The notes under the pieces are model-generated. The model had not been told where the DNA came from, did no database searches, and was given only the letters and a program-made list of their open reading frames with translations. The position numbers and the translations under genes were made by a program. From assembly GCF_000241465.1 (NCBI RefSeq), contig NZ_JH584235.1, forward strand, positions 3,144,602 to 3,208,601: DNA of 64,000 nucleotides, in the 5' to 3' direction. Numbering within the stretch: the stretch's first letter is position 1; the number at the start of each line of letters is the position of its first letter. This document shows positions 54,057-63,830 of the stretch, one piece after another. The stretch is from Sphingomonas echinoides ATCC 14820 (GTDB taxonomy: Bacteria; Pseudomonadota; Alphaproteobacteria; Sphingomonadales; Sphingomonadaceae).

Positions 54057-55188
54057 GGGCGATCCCCGATTGCGTCAGCGCAGGTTCCAGCACCCATTCC
54101 GCAATGTGGCGCACGACCGGAACGACCACGCCATCGCCCGTCAAATGATAGGCATCGTTATAGCGCTCGGGCAGGCGATACGCTTCGGGCAGCCCCATCA
54201 GCCGCGCGGTTTCGCGAGCAGAGATGAGCCGCGTGCGCACCTTGCCACGCTCGACCACCAGGATCGTCTGGCGGCTGGATCCGCCACCCGGCGTGCGCAG
54301 GCAGCCCGCCAGATCGAAGCGAACCTCGGCGCGCTGCACCTTCTTGCCGCCTTCGAACCGCGTGCGCTTGTAGACCGCACCAATCGCCCGCCGGGCATTG
54401 CCCGCGACCAGATCAACCTTCGCCCGGTTCCCCTTGCTCATCATCGCCAGCAGCTTCTTTGTGTCAGCAGCGCTGTGCCACGCGACATCGCCGGGGTGAT
54501 CCTCGATGACATCAATGAGGCGTGCCTGGCGCGGGGCCGGGGCCGGGGCGGTGAACCACAGCCATTGCGCGCGCAGCTTTTCCGGCAGCGCGGCCTGCGC
54601 CTGTCGCAGCCGCTCGGGATGCCAGCGATCGACCGCCCACGGGCTGAAGACGCGGGCGGGCATCTCCACGTCGCGATCGAGCGCGATGACGAACAGGCGC
54701 GGGCGCGACTGCGGCACGAAATGCTGTGCGTCGATCACCATCGCGCCCAGCCAATAGCCGGCGTCTCCCACCGTCTGGCACAGCGCGGCGAAATCTGCGC
54801 CGTTCCGCGATGTCAGCAGCCCGCAGACGTTTTCCAGTACGATCGCGCGCGGCTTGCGACCCTGTTTGCTCAAATCCCGGATCAACTTCCAAAACGGCCA
54901 GAACGCGCCCGAGCGTGCGCCCGTCAGCCCGGCTCCGGCCCCGGCGAGTGAAAGGTCCTGGCACGGGAAGGACGCCCATACCAAATCCGCCTGGCCGGGC
55001 AATTGGCCGAGGGTTACCTCGCCCACATCGCCAAGCCACAGCTCGTTCGTGCCCCAATTGTCGGCATAGGCCTTGGCCTTTTTGGGGTCGAAATCATTGG
55101 CGAACAGGCATTGCCACGTTCCGCCCAGCCCCGCGCGGGCCATTCCGCCGCCTGCGAAAAATTCGTAAAAGCCGGGCCGTTCGTTCAT
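54043..55188 (-). CDS. DNA (cytosine-5) methyltransferase
   Basis: 381 residues from the ATG at 55188; the frame extends to 55257 but the catalytic domain begins at this Met. Motifs: I ([13 protein letters not shown]), IV with the active Cys ([11 protein letters not shown]), VI (LENVCGLL), VIII (QSRPRLF), and IX/X ([20 protein letters not shown]). The variable target-recognition region is about 210-290. It protects the host from the adjacent nuclease. It diverges from uvrA across 127 bases. Confidence 0.93.
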   Translation of the reverse strand: MNERPGFYEFFAGGGMARAGLGGTWQCLFANDFDPKKAKAYADNWGTNELWLGDVGEVTLGQLPGQADLVWASFPCQDLSLAGAGAGLTGARSGAFWPFWKLIRDLSKQGRKPRAIVLENVCGLLTSRNGADFAALCQTVGDAGYWLGAMVIDAQHFVPQSRPRLFVIALDRDVEMPARVFSPWAVDRWHPERLRQAQAALPEKLRAQWLWFTAPAPAPRQARLIDVIEDHPGDVAWHSAADTKKLLAMMSKGNRAKVDLVAGNARRAIGAVYKRTRFEGGKKVQRAEVRFDLAGCLRTPGGGSSRQTILVVERGKVRTRLISARETARLMGLPEAYRLPERYNDAYHLTGDGVVVPVVRHIAEWVLEPALTQSGIALASA

Positions 55189-55315
55189 CGATTCACCATG
55201 CCCGATCGCTTGCCCGGTGCAAGCCCCCTGCTTGTCGATGCCGACTGGCGACGCCATGTTGGGTTTTGCCCGATTGCCATTTGCCTTTCAAGAACAAATC
55301 TGGAACACGTCCTTC

Positions 55316-58300
55316 ATGCTGACTCATATTTCGGTGCGCGGCGCGCGCGAGCACAACCTTAAGGACGTGAGCGTGGACATTCCGCGCGATACGCTGACGG
55401 TCATCACCGGCCTGTCGGGATCGGGCAAATCGAGCCTCGCCTTCGACACCATCTATGCCGAGGGGCAGCGGCGTTATGTCGAGTCCCTCAGCGCCTATGC
55501 GCGCCAGTTCCTCGAGCTGATGCAAAAGCCCGATGTCGACCATATCGAGGGCCTGTCGCCTGCGATCAGCATCGAGCAGAAGACCACCAGCCGCAACCCG
55601 CGCTCGACTGTGGCGACCGTCACCGAGATTTACGATTATATGCGCTTGCTGTGGGCGCGCGTCGGCATTCCCTATTCGCCCGCGACCGGCCTGCCGATTG
55701 CGGCGCAGACCGTCAGCCAGATGGTCGACCGGGTGATGGCGCTGCCCGAGGGCACGCGGCTGTACCTGCTCGCGCCGGTCGTGCGCGGGCGCAAGGGCGA
55801 GTATAAGAAGGAACTGCTCGAATGGCAGAAAGCGGGCTTCACCCGCGTCCGCATCGACGGCGAGATTTATGAAATCGACGAAGCGCCCGCGATCGACAAG
55901 AAACTGAAGCATGACATTGAGGTGGTGGTCGACCGCCTCGTCGTCGGCCCCGACATGGCGACGCGACTGGCCGAGAGCTTCGAGGCGGCGCTGAAGCTGG
56001 CCGAGGGGCTGGCCTATGTCGATTTGGTGGACACAACGGTGGCGGCGCTTTCTGCTCCCCTCCCGCTTGCGGGAGGGGCTGGGGGAGGGGCTGTTAAAGA
56101 GGCGCGCCAATCATTTTCAGGCGATATGCCCTCCCCCAACCCCTCCCGCGAGCGGGAGGGGAGCCTTGGCGGCGCAATGAAAGGTGCGGGCATCCCCGCC
56201 AACCGCATCGTGTTCAGCGAGAAATTCGCCTGCCCCGTCTCGGGCTTCACCATCGCCGAGATCGAGCCGCGCCTCTTCTCCTTCAACGCCCCCCAAGGCG
56301 CATGCCCGGCGTGCGATGGGCTGGGCGAAAAGCTGCTGTTCGACGAGGACCTTGTCGTCCCCAACCATGCGCTCAGCATCAAGAAGGGCGCGGTCGTGCC
56401 CTGGGCGAAGTCCAACCCGCCAAGCCCCTATTACATGCAGGTGCTGGGCAGCCTGGCGCGCGAATTCGGCTTCAGCCTGGATACGCCGTGGGAGGATCTG
56501 CCGGGCGAGGTGAAGCTCATCATCCTGCACGGCACCGGCGGCAAGCCGGTGACACTGACCTTCATCGACGGCAAGAAGTCGTATGACGTGAAGAAGCCGT
56601 TCGAGGGCGTGATCGGCAACCTCAACCGCCGCATGCTCTCGACCGAAAGCGCGTGGATGCGAGAGGAACTCGCCAAATACCAAAGCTCCGCCGCGTGCGA
56701 AGTGTGCGGCGGTGCGCGGCTCAAGCCGGAGGCGCTTGCGGTCAAGATCGGCATGCGCGACATTTCCAGCGTCACCCGCCTGTCGGTGGTCGATGCGCTC
56801 GCTTGGTTCGAATCCGTCCCCGCCGACCTCACCGACCAGCAACGCGCGATCGCCGAGCGCATCCTCAAGGAAATCCTCGAGCGCCTGGGCTTCCTCAACA
56901 ATGTCGGGCTCGATTATCTCAACTTGGATCGCACCAGCGGCACGCTGTCGGGCGGGGAATCGCAGCGCATCCGCCTCGCCAGCCAGATCGGCAGCGGGCT
57001 GTCGGGCGTGCTCTATGTGCTCGACGAGCCCAGCATCGGCCTGCACCAGCGCGACAATGACATGCTGCTGAAAACGCTGCGGCGCCTGCGCGACCTCGGC
57101 AACACCGTGCTGGTGGTCGAGCATGACGAGGATGCGATCCGCACCGCCGATTATGTCATCGACATGGGGCCGGGGGCTGGCGTCCATGGCGGCGCGATCG
57201 TCGCGCAGGGCACGTTCGAGGAAGTGCTCGCCAACCCCAACAGCATCACCGCCGATTATCTGTCGGGCCGGCGCGAGGTCGCGGTGCCGACCACCCGGCG
57301 CAAGGGCAATGGCAAGAAACTGACCGTCCACAACGCCACCGCCAACAATCTGAAGGGCGTGACGGCCAGCCTGCCGCTCGGCACCTTTACGTGCATCACC
57401 GGGGTCAGCGGCAGCGGCAAATCGAGCTTCACGATCGACACGCTCTATGCCTCCGCCGCGCGCGCGCTCAACGGCGCGCGGGTGCTGGCGGGCAAGCATG
57501 ACAAGATCACCGGCCTGCAATATCTCGACAAGGTCATCGATATCGACCAGTCGCCGATCGGCCGCACCCCGCGCAGCAACCCCGCCACCTATACCGGTGC
57601 CTTCACCCAGATCCGCGACTGGTTCGCAGGGCTGCCCGAGGCGCAGGCGCGCGGCTACAAGCCCGGCCGCTTCAGCTTCAACGTCAAGGGCGGGCGCTGC
57701 GAGGCGTGCCAGGGTGACGGGCTGCTCAAGATCGAAATGCACTTCCTGCCCGATGTCTATGTGACGTGCGACGTGTGCCACGGCGCGCGCTACAATCGCG
57801 AGACGCTGGAGGTGAAGTTCAAGGGCAAGTCGATCGCCGACGTGCTCGACATGACGGTCGAGGATGCGGTCGAATTCTTCAAGGCGGTGCCGCCGATCCG
57901 CGACAAGATGGCGATGCTCGCCGAAGTGGGCCTCGGTTACGTCAAGGTCGGCCAGCAAGCGACGACGCTGTCGGGCGGCGAGGCGCAGCGCGTGAAACTC
58001 GCCAAGGAACTGTCGCGCCGCGCGACCGGGCAGACGCTATACATCTTGGACGAGCCGACCACCGGGCTGCATTTCGAGGACGTGCGCAAGCTGCTGGAGG
58101 TGCTGCACCAACTGGTCGAGCAGGGGAATACGGTCGTGGTGATCGAGCATAACCTCGATGTGATCAAGACCGCGGATTGGGTGCTCGACCTGGGGCCGGA
58201 GGGCGGCGTGAAGGGCGGGGAGATTGTGGCGCAGGGGACGCCTGAGGTTGTGGCGAAGGCGGCGGGCTCGTTTACCGGCAAATACCTCGCCCCGCTCTTG

Positions 58301-58327
58301 AGCCGTCCCGGCGCAACGGTTGCATGA
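55316..58327 (+). CDS. uvrA: Excinuclease ABC subunit A
   Basis: 1003 residues from the ATG at 55316 (longer frame to 55217 rejected). UvrA finds bulky DNA lesions with UvrB. Two ABC cassettes: Walker [14 protein letters not shown] and [13 protein letters not shown], two [12 protein letters not shown] signatures ([22 protein letters not shown]) and Walker [10 protein letters not shown] and LDEPTTGLH. Zinc fingers: CP/CxxC pairs near 308-330 and [17 protein letters not shown] near 800-830. An extra stretch of about 37 residues (247-283) is encoded by a palindromic repeat inserted in frame; it lies ahead of the first zinc finger. Confidence 0.97.
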   Translation: MLTHISVRGAREHNLKDVSVDIPRDTLTVITGLSGSGKSSLAFDTIYAEGQRRYVESLSAYARQFLELMQKPDVDHIEGLSPAISIEQKTTSRNPRSTVATVTEIYDYMRLLWARVGIPYSPATGLPIAAQTVSQMVDRVMALPEGTRLYLLAPVVRGRKGEYKKELLEWQKAGFTRVRIDGEIYEIDEAPAIDKKLKHDIEVVVDRLVVGPDMATRLAESFEAALKLAEGLAYVDLVDTTVAALSAPLPLAGGAGGGAVKEARQSFSGDMPSPNPSREREGSLGGAMKGAGIPANRIVFSEKFACPVSGFTIAEIEPRLFSFNAPQGACPACDGLGEKLLFDEDLVVPNHALSIKKGAVVPWAKSNPPSPYYMQVLGSLAREFGFSLDTPWEDLPGEVKLIILHGTGGKPVTLTFIDGKKSYDVKKPFEGVIGNLNRRMLSTESAWMREELAKYQSSAACEVCGGARLKPEALAVKIGMRDISSVTRLSVVDALAWFESVPADLTDQQRAIAERILKEILERLGFLNNVGLDYLNLDRTSGTLSGGESQRIRLASQIGSGLSGVLYVLDEPSIGLHQRDNDMLLKTLRRLRDLGNTVLVVEHDEDAIRTADYVIDMGPGAGVHGGAIVAQGTFEEVLANPNSITADYLSGRREVAVPTTRRKGNGKKLTVHNATANNLKGVTASLPLGTFTCITGVSGSGKSSFTIDTLYASAARALNGARVLAGKHDKITGLQYLDKVIDIDQSPIGRTPRSNPATYTGAFTQIRDWFAGLPEAQARGYKPGRFSFNVKGGRCEACQGDGLLKIEMHFLPDVYVTCDVCHGARYNRETLEVKFKGKSIADVLDMTVEDAVEFFKAVPPIRDKMAMLAEVGLGYVKVGQQATTLSGGEAQRVKLAKELSRRATGQTLYILDEPTTGLHFEDVRKLLEVLHQLVEQGNTVVVIEHNLDVIKTADWVLDLGPEGGVKGGEIVAQGTPEVVAKAAGSFTGKYLAPLLSRPGATVA
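56055..56163. repeat. REPIN-like palindromic element inside the uvrA coding sequence
   Basis: The left arm (56055-56091) and the right arm (56128-56163) are inverted copies over 36-37 bases with two mismatches and one length difference; each arm also holds an internal CTCCCGC/GCGGGAG hairpin. The reading frame stays open through it, giving Pro/Gly/Ser-rich residues (about 247-283) absent from usual UvrA. Confidence 0.85.
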
Positions 58328-58542
58328 CGACGACGCAGTCGTGGTGGCCGACCGCCAAACACTCCATGACGGCAACGACAGGCGGGCCTAGGGTTTCGTA
58401 GCTTTCAGAACCGATATCAGTTAGAAAAATTTCGCACTTGCGTTGCCTTACTCTGCCAGAGCTATTCTTTCTTGCATATCTAACGCATGATCCACAAAAT
58501 GTGCCATCTATGTAACAACGATAAATGCACATTGGGGATGTC

Positions 58543-60003
58543 ATGCAGGTCTCGAAAGCGCTCAATTTAGGCAAGACTCAACCTGAGCTCGATTTCGTAG
58601 ACATCGACCTTTCGACCGATACGCCGCTGTTTCTGGACCCCGCGGCCTTCTATGAAGGACAGGGTAGATTTGCGGAAGATTGCTCGCGCGATATTGAAAC
58701 GTTCTTTGAGGCGGTTTTGCACGCAGCCGGAGAAGGCGATCATGAGTTGGGCGTCCGCCTATTGAGGGGCCTTAAGGAACCGGACGAAATTCAGTTTGGA
58801 TTTTCCGTTGGTCCACCTCGCGGACGAGGCGTCGGAGAATTTCAAGCAGAGCAGATATTTGAAGCAATACTAAGAAGTAAAGCTATTAAGTCAGGACTTA
58901 TTCGTGATCTAAATGACGCACTCATTTTTGTGCCGGGAATCGGGCCTGACAAAGTCTCTGATATAACCACAAATATCGTACGACGACATTTGATCGAATA
59001 TACCCAGAACCAATTTGCTCTTTACGGCATAGAGATAAATACCCTTATGCCAACAGGCTTGATTTGGGATTCGGTGTCTGCCGATTGGACTGATGGTTAT
59101 GACTATATTCCTGTCATCAACGATCAAAAATTTCTATTGGTCCCTAAGCGTTTTGTTAAATATGCGTACGATTTTACTAAGGCAGGGCAGCGCTACTATA
59201 CCGGATATGTAGCGAACTTTATTCGTCAGCGTGAACTTACATCCATGGGAAGGCTCGTGCGGTTCAGAGAGTCCAAAAATGGGCTTAAGACTCCTCATGT
59301 TTATAATGAGGATATTCATCGAGAGGTTCCGCGCGACAAAAATAGCGTTGCCGATTTTTCTATGAAACATCCGGAAATATATGAGCGCTTTAAAAATGCG
59401 TTCTTTAAGTTTAGTCCGATGAGCGTCAATGCGATATTAGCCGCTCAAAAAGAAAACTTCCATGAAATTGAATATGGAAAGCATATCGTCAAAGCTTTAT
59501 CGTCAATTCCTTCCGGTGATAGATCTGCGTCTGATTTTCAGTCTTTGGTTGTCGGAATAATCCACTTCATTCTTTACCCGCAAATATCAAATCCTGTGCT
59601 TGAGAGGTCAATAAACGACAAAAGGAAACGAATAGATATATCGTTTGATAATACATCACAGTCTGGAGTGTTCAGTCGTATTAGACAAGACCCGTTTATG
59701 ATGGGTCGCGAGATTATGATCGAATGCAAGAACTATACGCATGATCTAAAAAATCCAGAGATTGACCAACTCATTGGTCGATTTGATCCCCGTAGAGGGC
59801 GGTTTGGAATAATCGTTTGCCGAAATATAACCGATCGAAAGACGATGGTTGCACGTTGTGCGGATGCTTTTAAATCACAACAAGGCGTTATTGTGGTGCT
59901 AACAGATGCTGATTTAGAAGAGGTTCTGTTGGCGGGGCCACTTGGCCGAGCGACGAGGATCGACGAAATTATTCAAGGACAGCTGCGTGACTTGTTGGCG
60001 TAA
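58543..60003 (+). CDS. PD-(D/E)XK-like nuclease of unknown family in A+T-rich DNA
   Basis: 486 residues from the ATG at 58543 (GGGGA four bases upstream); an ATG at 58525 is possible. The composition differs sharply from neighbours: 59401-59460 has 23 G/C of 60, against about 37 of 60 in hslV, so it was likely acquired. The C-terminal third has a nuclease-like set: Asp365 in RIDISF, Glu394 and Lys396 in MIECKN, and Gln in EIDQLIGRF, followed by a GIIVCR strand. The N-terminal two thirds (DFVDIDLSTDTPLFLDPAAFYE and on) is not recognised. A stand-alone defence or modification-dependent nuclease is possible. It lies next to uvrA and a BrnTA pair. Confidence 0.7.
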   Translation: MQVSKALNLGKTQPELDFVDIDLSTDTPLFLDPAAFYEGQGRFAEDCSRDIETFFEAVLHAAGEGDHELGVRLLRGLKEPDEIQFGFSVGPPRGRGVGEFQAEQIFEAILRSKAIKSGLIRDLNDALIFVPGIGPDKVSDITTNIVRRHLIEYTQNQFALYGIEINTLMPTGLIWDSVSADWTDGYDYIPVINDQKFLLVPKRFVKYAYDFTKAGQRYYTGYVANFIRQRELTSMGRLVRFRESKNGLKTPHVYNEDIHREVPRDKNSVADFSMKHPEIYERFKNAFFKFSPMSVNAILAAQKENFHEIEYGKHIVKALSSIPSGDRSASDFQSLVVGIIHFILYPQISNPVLERSINDKRKRIDISFDNTSQSGVFSRIRQDPFMMGREIMIECKNYTHDLKNPEIDQLIGRFDPRRGRFGIIVCRNITDRKTMVARCADAFKSQQGVIVVLTDADLEEVLLAGPLGRATRIDEIIQGQLRDLLA

Positions 60004-60091
60004 GGAAGTGCGCGGTTAAAACGCGATTCGGGTAATTTGCTGGGCGAAGCTTTCACTCCGTCCGCCCCACAACCCGCATCCCCCGCCCAGC

Positions 60092-60217
60092 CTAAGTCCC
60101 AACACGCGCCCGCACCCGCAAGAACAGCCAATCGGGGATCGCGTCATAAAAGCGCGTGCCGTCGTCCAGCATGCGCACGTCCGGCCCCGGCCAGCGGAAG
60201 CCGACCTCCCGGCTCAA
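60092..60217 (-). other. Short open frame, possible gene remnant
   Basis: A TTG-started frame of 41 codons ending in LRVRARVGT; the frame is open to 60268 but has no ATG or GTG start. The residues (FRWPGPDVRMLDDGTRFYDA) look protein-like, not random. It may be the tail of a lost gene before the BrnTA pair. The rest of 60004-60278 holds no gene I can support. Confidence 0.25.
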
Positions 60218-60278
60218 CCCAGCGCCGCCAGCGTCATGCGCAAAAGGTGCGGCGATCCGGGCTGACGGTCAAAATCGC

Positions 60279-60578
60279 CTACAGTCCCGCCGCCTTGCGC
60301 AGCGCGGCGTTCATCCGCCCCTGCCAGCCCGGCCCATCGGCGCGGAAGCGCTCGATCACGTCGGGGTCGAGCCGCAGCGTCACCTGGCGCTTGGCCACAT
60401 CGCGCTGCGGCGGGCGGCCGCGCACGACGCCGTTCGGGCCGAGATAGCCCGTCGCCGGACGGATCACTTTTCCGCTGATCGAGAATTCGGCCACGTCGAA
60501 CATCTCGTCGGTCCATTCCGGCGCGTCGTCTGCCGGATCAAGCGAGACGGCTGCGATAGCGGGTTTGTTCTCGGTCAT
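60279..60578 (-). CDS. brnA: BrnA-family antitoxin
   Basis: 99 residues with the BrnA layout: an N-terminal acidic segment (PEWTDEMFDVAEFSI), GRPP, then a ribbon-helix-helix DNA-binding domain (RQVTLRLDPDVIERFRADGPGWQGRMNAALRKAAGL, about 65-99). It neutralises BrnT and represses the operon. The start overlaps the brnT end by 41 bases. Confidence 0.92.
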   Translation of the reverse strand: MTENKPAIAAVSLDPADDAPEWTDEMFDVAEFSISGKVIRPATGYLGPNGVVRGRPPQRDVAKRQVTLRLDPDVIERFRADGPGWQGRMNAALRKAAGL

Positions 60579-60810
60579 TGGCCTTCCTCATCGAAATCAC
60601 GCGCCGCCCCCGTTCGGCCACTGTCCAGATCACCACGACCATGCGGTCGTCCAGCAAGCCGATCGTGGAATATCGCCGCTCCGGATAGGCGAAGCGTTGG
60701 TCCTCGGTTTCGTAGACCGGCCCCTCGAACACCGTCGCGGCGTCTGCAAAGTCCAGCCCGCGCTCTTGTAGCGTCAGATCGCGCTTGGCGGGGTCGAAGC
60801 TGATCTCCAC
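60538..60810 (-). CDS. brnT: BrnT-family ribonuclease toxin
   Basis: 90 residues from a GTG at 60810 (AAGGCGAG upstream; a longer TTG start at 60834 exists). BrnT pattern: FDPAKRDLTLQERGLDFADAATVF, then RFAYPERRYSTIGLLDDRMVVVIWT and the C-terminal RVISMRKANDRE. It is a RelE-like RNA-cutting toxin. brnT precedes brnA as in known pairs. Confidence 0.93.
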   Translation of the reverse strand: MEISFDPAKRDLTLQERGLDFADAATVFEGPVYETEDQRFAYPERRYSTIGLLDDRMVVVIWTVAERGRRVISMRKANDREQTRYRSRLA

Positions 60811-60911
60811 GCTCGCCTTTATGTAACTACACAACGCGCGGAGTCAAGCGAAGGGCCGCGCCTCGCGGCACGGCCCTAACTCAACCCTGAAGGGGGAGCT
60901 TTGCCCACCTG

Positions 60912-62480
60912 CTACCGGTGCAGCGTCCTAATCGCATCGACGATCACTTGCGGGCTGTGCAGCCCCTTATACACCGGCGGCGGGGTGCGATCGAGCTTGA
61001 GCAGCGTGTACACCGCCGTCATCGCGCAGCGCACCGAATATTCCACGGTGAACACCACGTCGTCGGGCTGCTCGGCATATTGGCCGAGAAAGGCGAGGTT
61101 GGTCGATCCCGCGGGCACCACCTTGGGCCGGTCTTTGCCGGTGCGCACCATGAACTGGCTGGTGATATAGGGCATCGCGCAGGGGATGCAGGTCGATGCC
61201 GCCATCACCGCCGCCTGGTCGGCTGCGCTGAAGTGCAGATGGCCGAGCACTTCCTCCAGGATTTCGGCCCCCGTGCAATCGACCATGCGCTTCTTGACGT
61301 AATCGCCGACGCGATCGTGGAACAGGCCGTACCCCCACCACACCGACACGCCCTCGGGCTGATCGGCGAAGAACGGCTGGTGATAGATGGACAGCGTGAT
61401 CAGCCAGCTCGACTCCTTGAAGGTGATCAGCCCGCCGGTACCGGGGGCGCTGCCGCTGAAGCGTTCCATCAATTGCAGGAACAGCGGGTCCTTGACCGTG
61501 ACGGTGTAGGAAATCCACGAGCTTTCCGCGATATTGCCGTTGAAGGTGGCGGGGTTGCCGAAGGCGGGGCGGCCTTGCGCCAGCTTTTCCCAGAGTTTCC
61601 ACGCGCCCGAATGGTTGCTGGTGTCGAGGCCGGGGGCCTTGGTCATCGATCCGAACGCCTTGTCCGCGGTCATCGATCCGTTGGTGACGAACACGCAGTC
61701 GCCGGGCGCGACCGGGATCGCTTCGGGTCCGTGATCGGTGAGCGTGGCGATGCTGGTGACGGTGATCGCCTCGCCGCTCGCAAAGCCCAGATCCTCGACG
61801 CGCACGCCGAAGCGGAACTGCACCCCGCGTTCCTTCAGCCAGTTCACGATCGGCACGGCGAAGCTGTCATATTGGTTGAGCAGGCTGCGATAGATGCCCT
61901 CCTGCGTGTCGATCGTCGAGAAATGGTGGACGAAGCGCTGGAGGTAGCGCTTGAACTCGATCGCGCTGTGCCACGGTTCGAAGGCGAACAACGTGCACCA
62001 TTCGAACCAGAAATTGCTCTGGAAGAAATGCGGCTGGAAACAATCGACGATGCGCTTGCCGTCGAGCAGATGCTCGGGCTCGGCCATGATCTTGACCAGG
62101 TCGATGCGGTCGCGCTCGGTAAAGCCCATGGTGTGGAAATCGGGGATGCTGCCGTCGCGGTTCACCAGCCGCACCTTGTTGTGCCACGGCCACTCAGCAT
62201 TGGCGCGGTCGGTCTCCTCGCGCACCGAGATGCTCGGGTCGCTGGCCGAGGGGATCGAATCGAGCAGGTCGAAGGTGCATTGATACATCGCCTCGAACAT
62301 GCGGCTGCCGCTCATGAAATAGCCGTTCTCGGCATCGCCATGCGCATCGAACGCACCGCCGAACTGGTGGCTTTCCTCCAGGATCACGATGTCCTTGCCG
62401 GCAACTTGGCCGTCCCGGATCAGGAAAACTGCACCGGCGAGCGAGGCGATGCCGCTGCCGACGAAAGTATAGGTGCTCAT
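60912..62480 (-). CDS. ohyA: Oleate hydratase
   Basis: 522 residues. FAD site YTFVGSGIASLAGAVFLIRDG, then FGGAFDAHGDAENGYFMSGSRMFEAMYQC (the Glu and other catalytic residues lie here), FNGNIAESSWISYTVT and SVWWGYGLF. It adds water to the double bond of oleic acid to give 10-hydroxystearate and may detoxify fatty acids at the membrane. It fits lipid use nearby but is not in the same operon. It is flanked by BrnTA and a lipoprotein gene. Confidence 0.95.
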   Translation of the reverse strand: MSTYTFVGSGIASLAGAVFLIRDGQVAGKDIVILEESHQFGGAFDAHGDAENGYFMSGSRMFEAMYQCTFDLLDSIPSASDPSISVREETDRANAEWPWHNKVRLVNRDGSIPDFHTMGFTERDRIDLVKIMAEPEHLLDGKRIVDCFQPHFFQSNFWFEWCTLFAFEPWHSAIEFKRYLQRFVHHFSTIDTQEGIYRSLLNQYDSFAVPIVNWLKERGVQFRFGVRVEDLGFASGEAITVTSIATLTDHGPEAIPVAPGDCVFVTNGSMTADKAFGSMTKAPGLDTSNHSGAWKLWEKLAQGRPAFGNPATFNGNIAESSWISYTVTVKDPLFLQLMERFSGSAPGTGGLITFKESSWLITLSIYHQPFFADQPEGVSVWWGYGLFHDRVGDYVKKRMVDCTGAEILEEVLGHLHFSAADQAAVMAASTCIPCAMPYITSQFMVRTGKDRPKVVPAGSTNLAFLGQYAEQPDDVVFTVEYSVRCAMTAVYTLLKLDRTPPPVYKGLHSPQVIVDAIRTLHR

Positions 62481-62642
62481 GGAGGCGATCCTTTTCTAGC
62501 TGTCGGAGCGCGGTCTATCAGCGGCCCTGCGCGGGCGAGGAGCCTCGGAAACTACGCAGAGGGCGGGCATGAAAGGGCCGGTTCGCAACCTTTCCGGGCG
62601 CGGCGCATTTCGTCTTTACAGAATAACTGGAGGAGTTCCGAA

Positions 62643-63068
62643 ATGCGCGCATTCACGCTCGGCTTGATCGCCGCGTCGACCCTGGTTGCCGGTTGCACCG
62701 AATATGGTGACGGGCCGCGCCGCGGCTATGGCAATGGCGGTTATTCGCAATATGATTATGACCGGCCCGACCCTGCCTATAACGGCTATGACGCGTCGCG
62801 TTATTACCGCCAGGATGAGCGCCGCTATCAGGAACGCCGCCTGAGCTCGAACGATCGCGTCTATCGCGGCAGCGACGGGCGTTATTATTGCCGCCGCAAT
62901 GACGGGACGACCGGCTTGATCGTCGGCGGTGTCGCCGGTGGTGCGCTGGGTGCGGCGATCGCGCCGGGCGGTTCGGGCGTGCTGGGCGCGCTGCTCGGCG
63001 GCGTTGGTGGTGCGCTGGCCGGACAGGCGATCGACAAGAGCGACAATCGCGACGTGCGCTGCCGCTGA
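62643..63068 (+). CDS. Glycine-zipper lipoprotein
   Basis: 141 residues. Lipoprotein signal with VAGC at Cys18. The middle is Tyr/Arg/Asp-rich ([30 protein letters not shown]). The C-terminal part (about 95-130) is a Gly zipper membrane motif ([31 protein letters not shown]), as in outer-membrane lipoproteins of the SlyB/OsmB type. Role unknown. AGGAG lies at a good distance upstream. Confidence 0.85.
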   Translation: MRAFTLGLIAASTLVAGCTEYGDGPRRGYGNGGYSQYDYDRPDPAYNGYDASRYYRQDERRYQERRLSSNDRVYRGSDGRYYCRRNDGTTGLIVGGVAGGALGAAIAPGGSGVLGALLGGVGGALAGQAIDKSDNRDVRCR

Positions 63069-63165
63069 TGTGATGTGGCCGGGCGAGGGGGTGCTCTCGC
63101 CCGGCTTCCGCAAACTTATATGGGCCGGATTGCGCAGCCGTAATCCGCATCCCATATCGCTGCAC

Positions 63166-63732
63166 ATGAGCGATAACCCAATGGTGTGGCACGGCACCAC
63201 GATCCTGTCCGTGCGCAAGAATGGCCGCGTCGTCGTCGCCGGAGATGGCCAGGTGACGCAGGGCCAGACCGTCATGAAACCCAATGCGAAGAAGGTCCGC
63301 CGCCTGGGCGACGGATCGGTGATCGGCGGCTTTGCAGGGGCCACCGCCGATGCCTTCACGCTGTTCGAGCGGCTCGAGCGCAAGCTGGAGCAGCATCACG
63401 GGGCTTTGCTGCGCAGCGCCGTCGAACTGGCCAAGGACTGGCGCACCGACAAATATCTGCGCAATCTGGAAGCGATGATGATCGTCGCCGACAAGGACGT
63501 GACGCTGATCCTGACCGGCAATGGCGATGTGCTGGAGCCTGAGGCGAGCCCCAACGGCACCGTCGCCGCGATCGGTTCTGGCGGCAATTACGCACTGTCC
63601 GCCGCGCGCGCGCTGGTCGATTACGAAGCCGATGCCGAGACGATCTGCCGCAAGGCAATGGCGATCGCGGCGGAGGTGTGCGTCTACACCAACGACCGGC
63701 TGACCGTGGAGAGCCTGGAGGCATCTGCCTGA
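63166..63732 (+). CDS. hslV: ATP-dependent protease subunit HslV
   Basis: 188 residues from the ATG at 63166; a later ATG at 63181 would remove part of the propeptide. The mature N-terminal catalytic Thr is in [11 protein letters not shown]. Other motifs: [32 protein letters not shown] and the terminal VESL. It forms a proteasome-like double ring fed by HslU. hslU starts 98 bases on, after a perfect repeat pair. Confidence 0.97.
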   Translation: MSDNPMVWHGTTILSVRKNGRVVVAGDGQVTQGQTVMKPNAKKVRRLGDGSVIGGFAGATADAFTLFERLERKLEQHHGALLRSAVELAKDWRTDKYLRNLEAMMIVADKDVTLILTGNGDVLEPEASPNGTVAAIGSGGNYALSAARALVDYEADAETICRKAMAIAAEVCVYTNDRLTVESLEASA

Positions 63733-63736
63733 TGCG

Positions 63737-63819
63737 CGTCGCCCCGGCGGAGGCCGGGGCCGCTAGCTTATAGCACGCGCCTTTATGTTGTAGCGGCCCC
63801 GGCCTCCGCCGGGGCGACG
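63737..63819. repeat. REPIN: perfect 29-bp inverted repeat between hslV and hslU
   Basis: Left arm 63737-63765 and right arm 63791-63819 are exact reverse complements; each contains CCCCGGC/GCCGGGG around a 4-base loop. The loop between arms is 25 bases with no gene. It is the same family as the GIY-YIG cassette ends. Confidence 0.85.
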
Positions 63820-63830
63820 GAACCTTTCCA

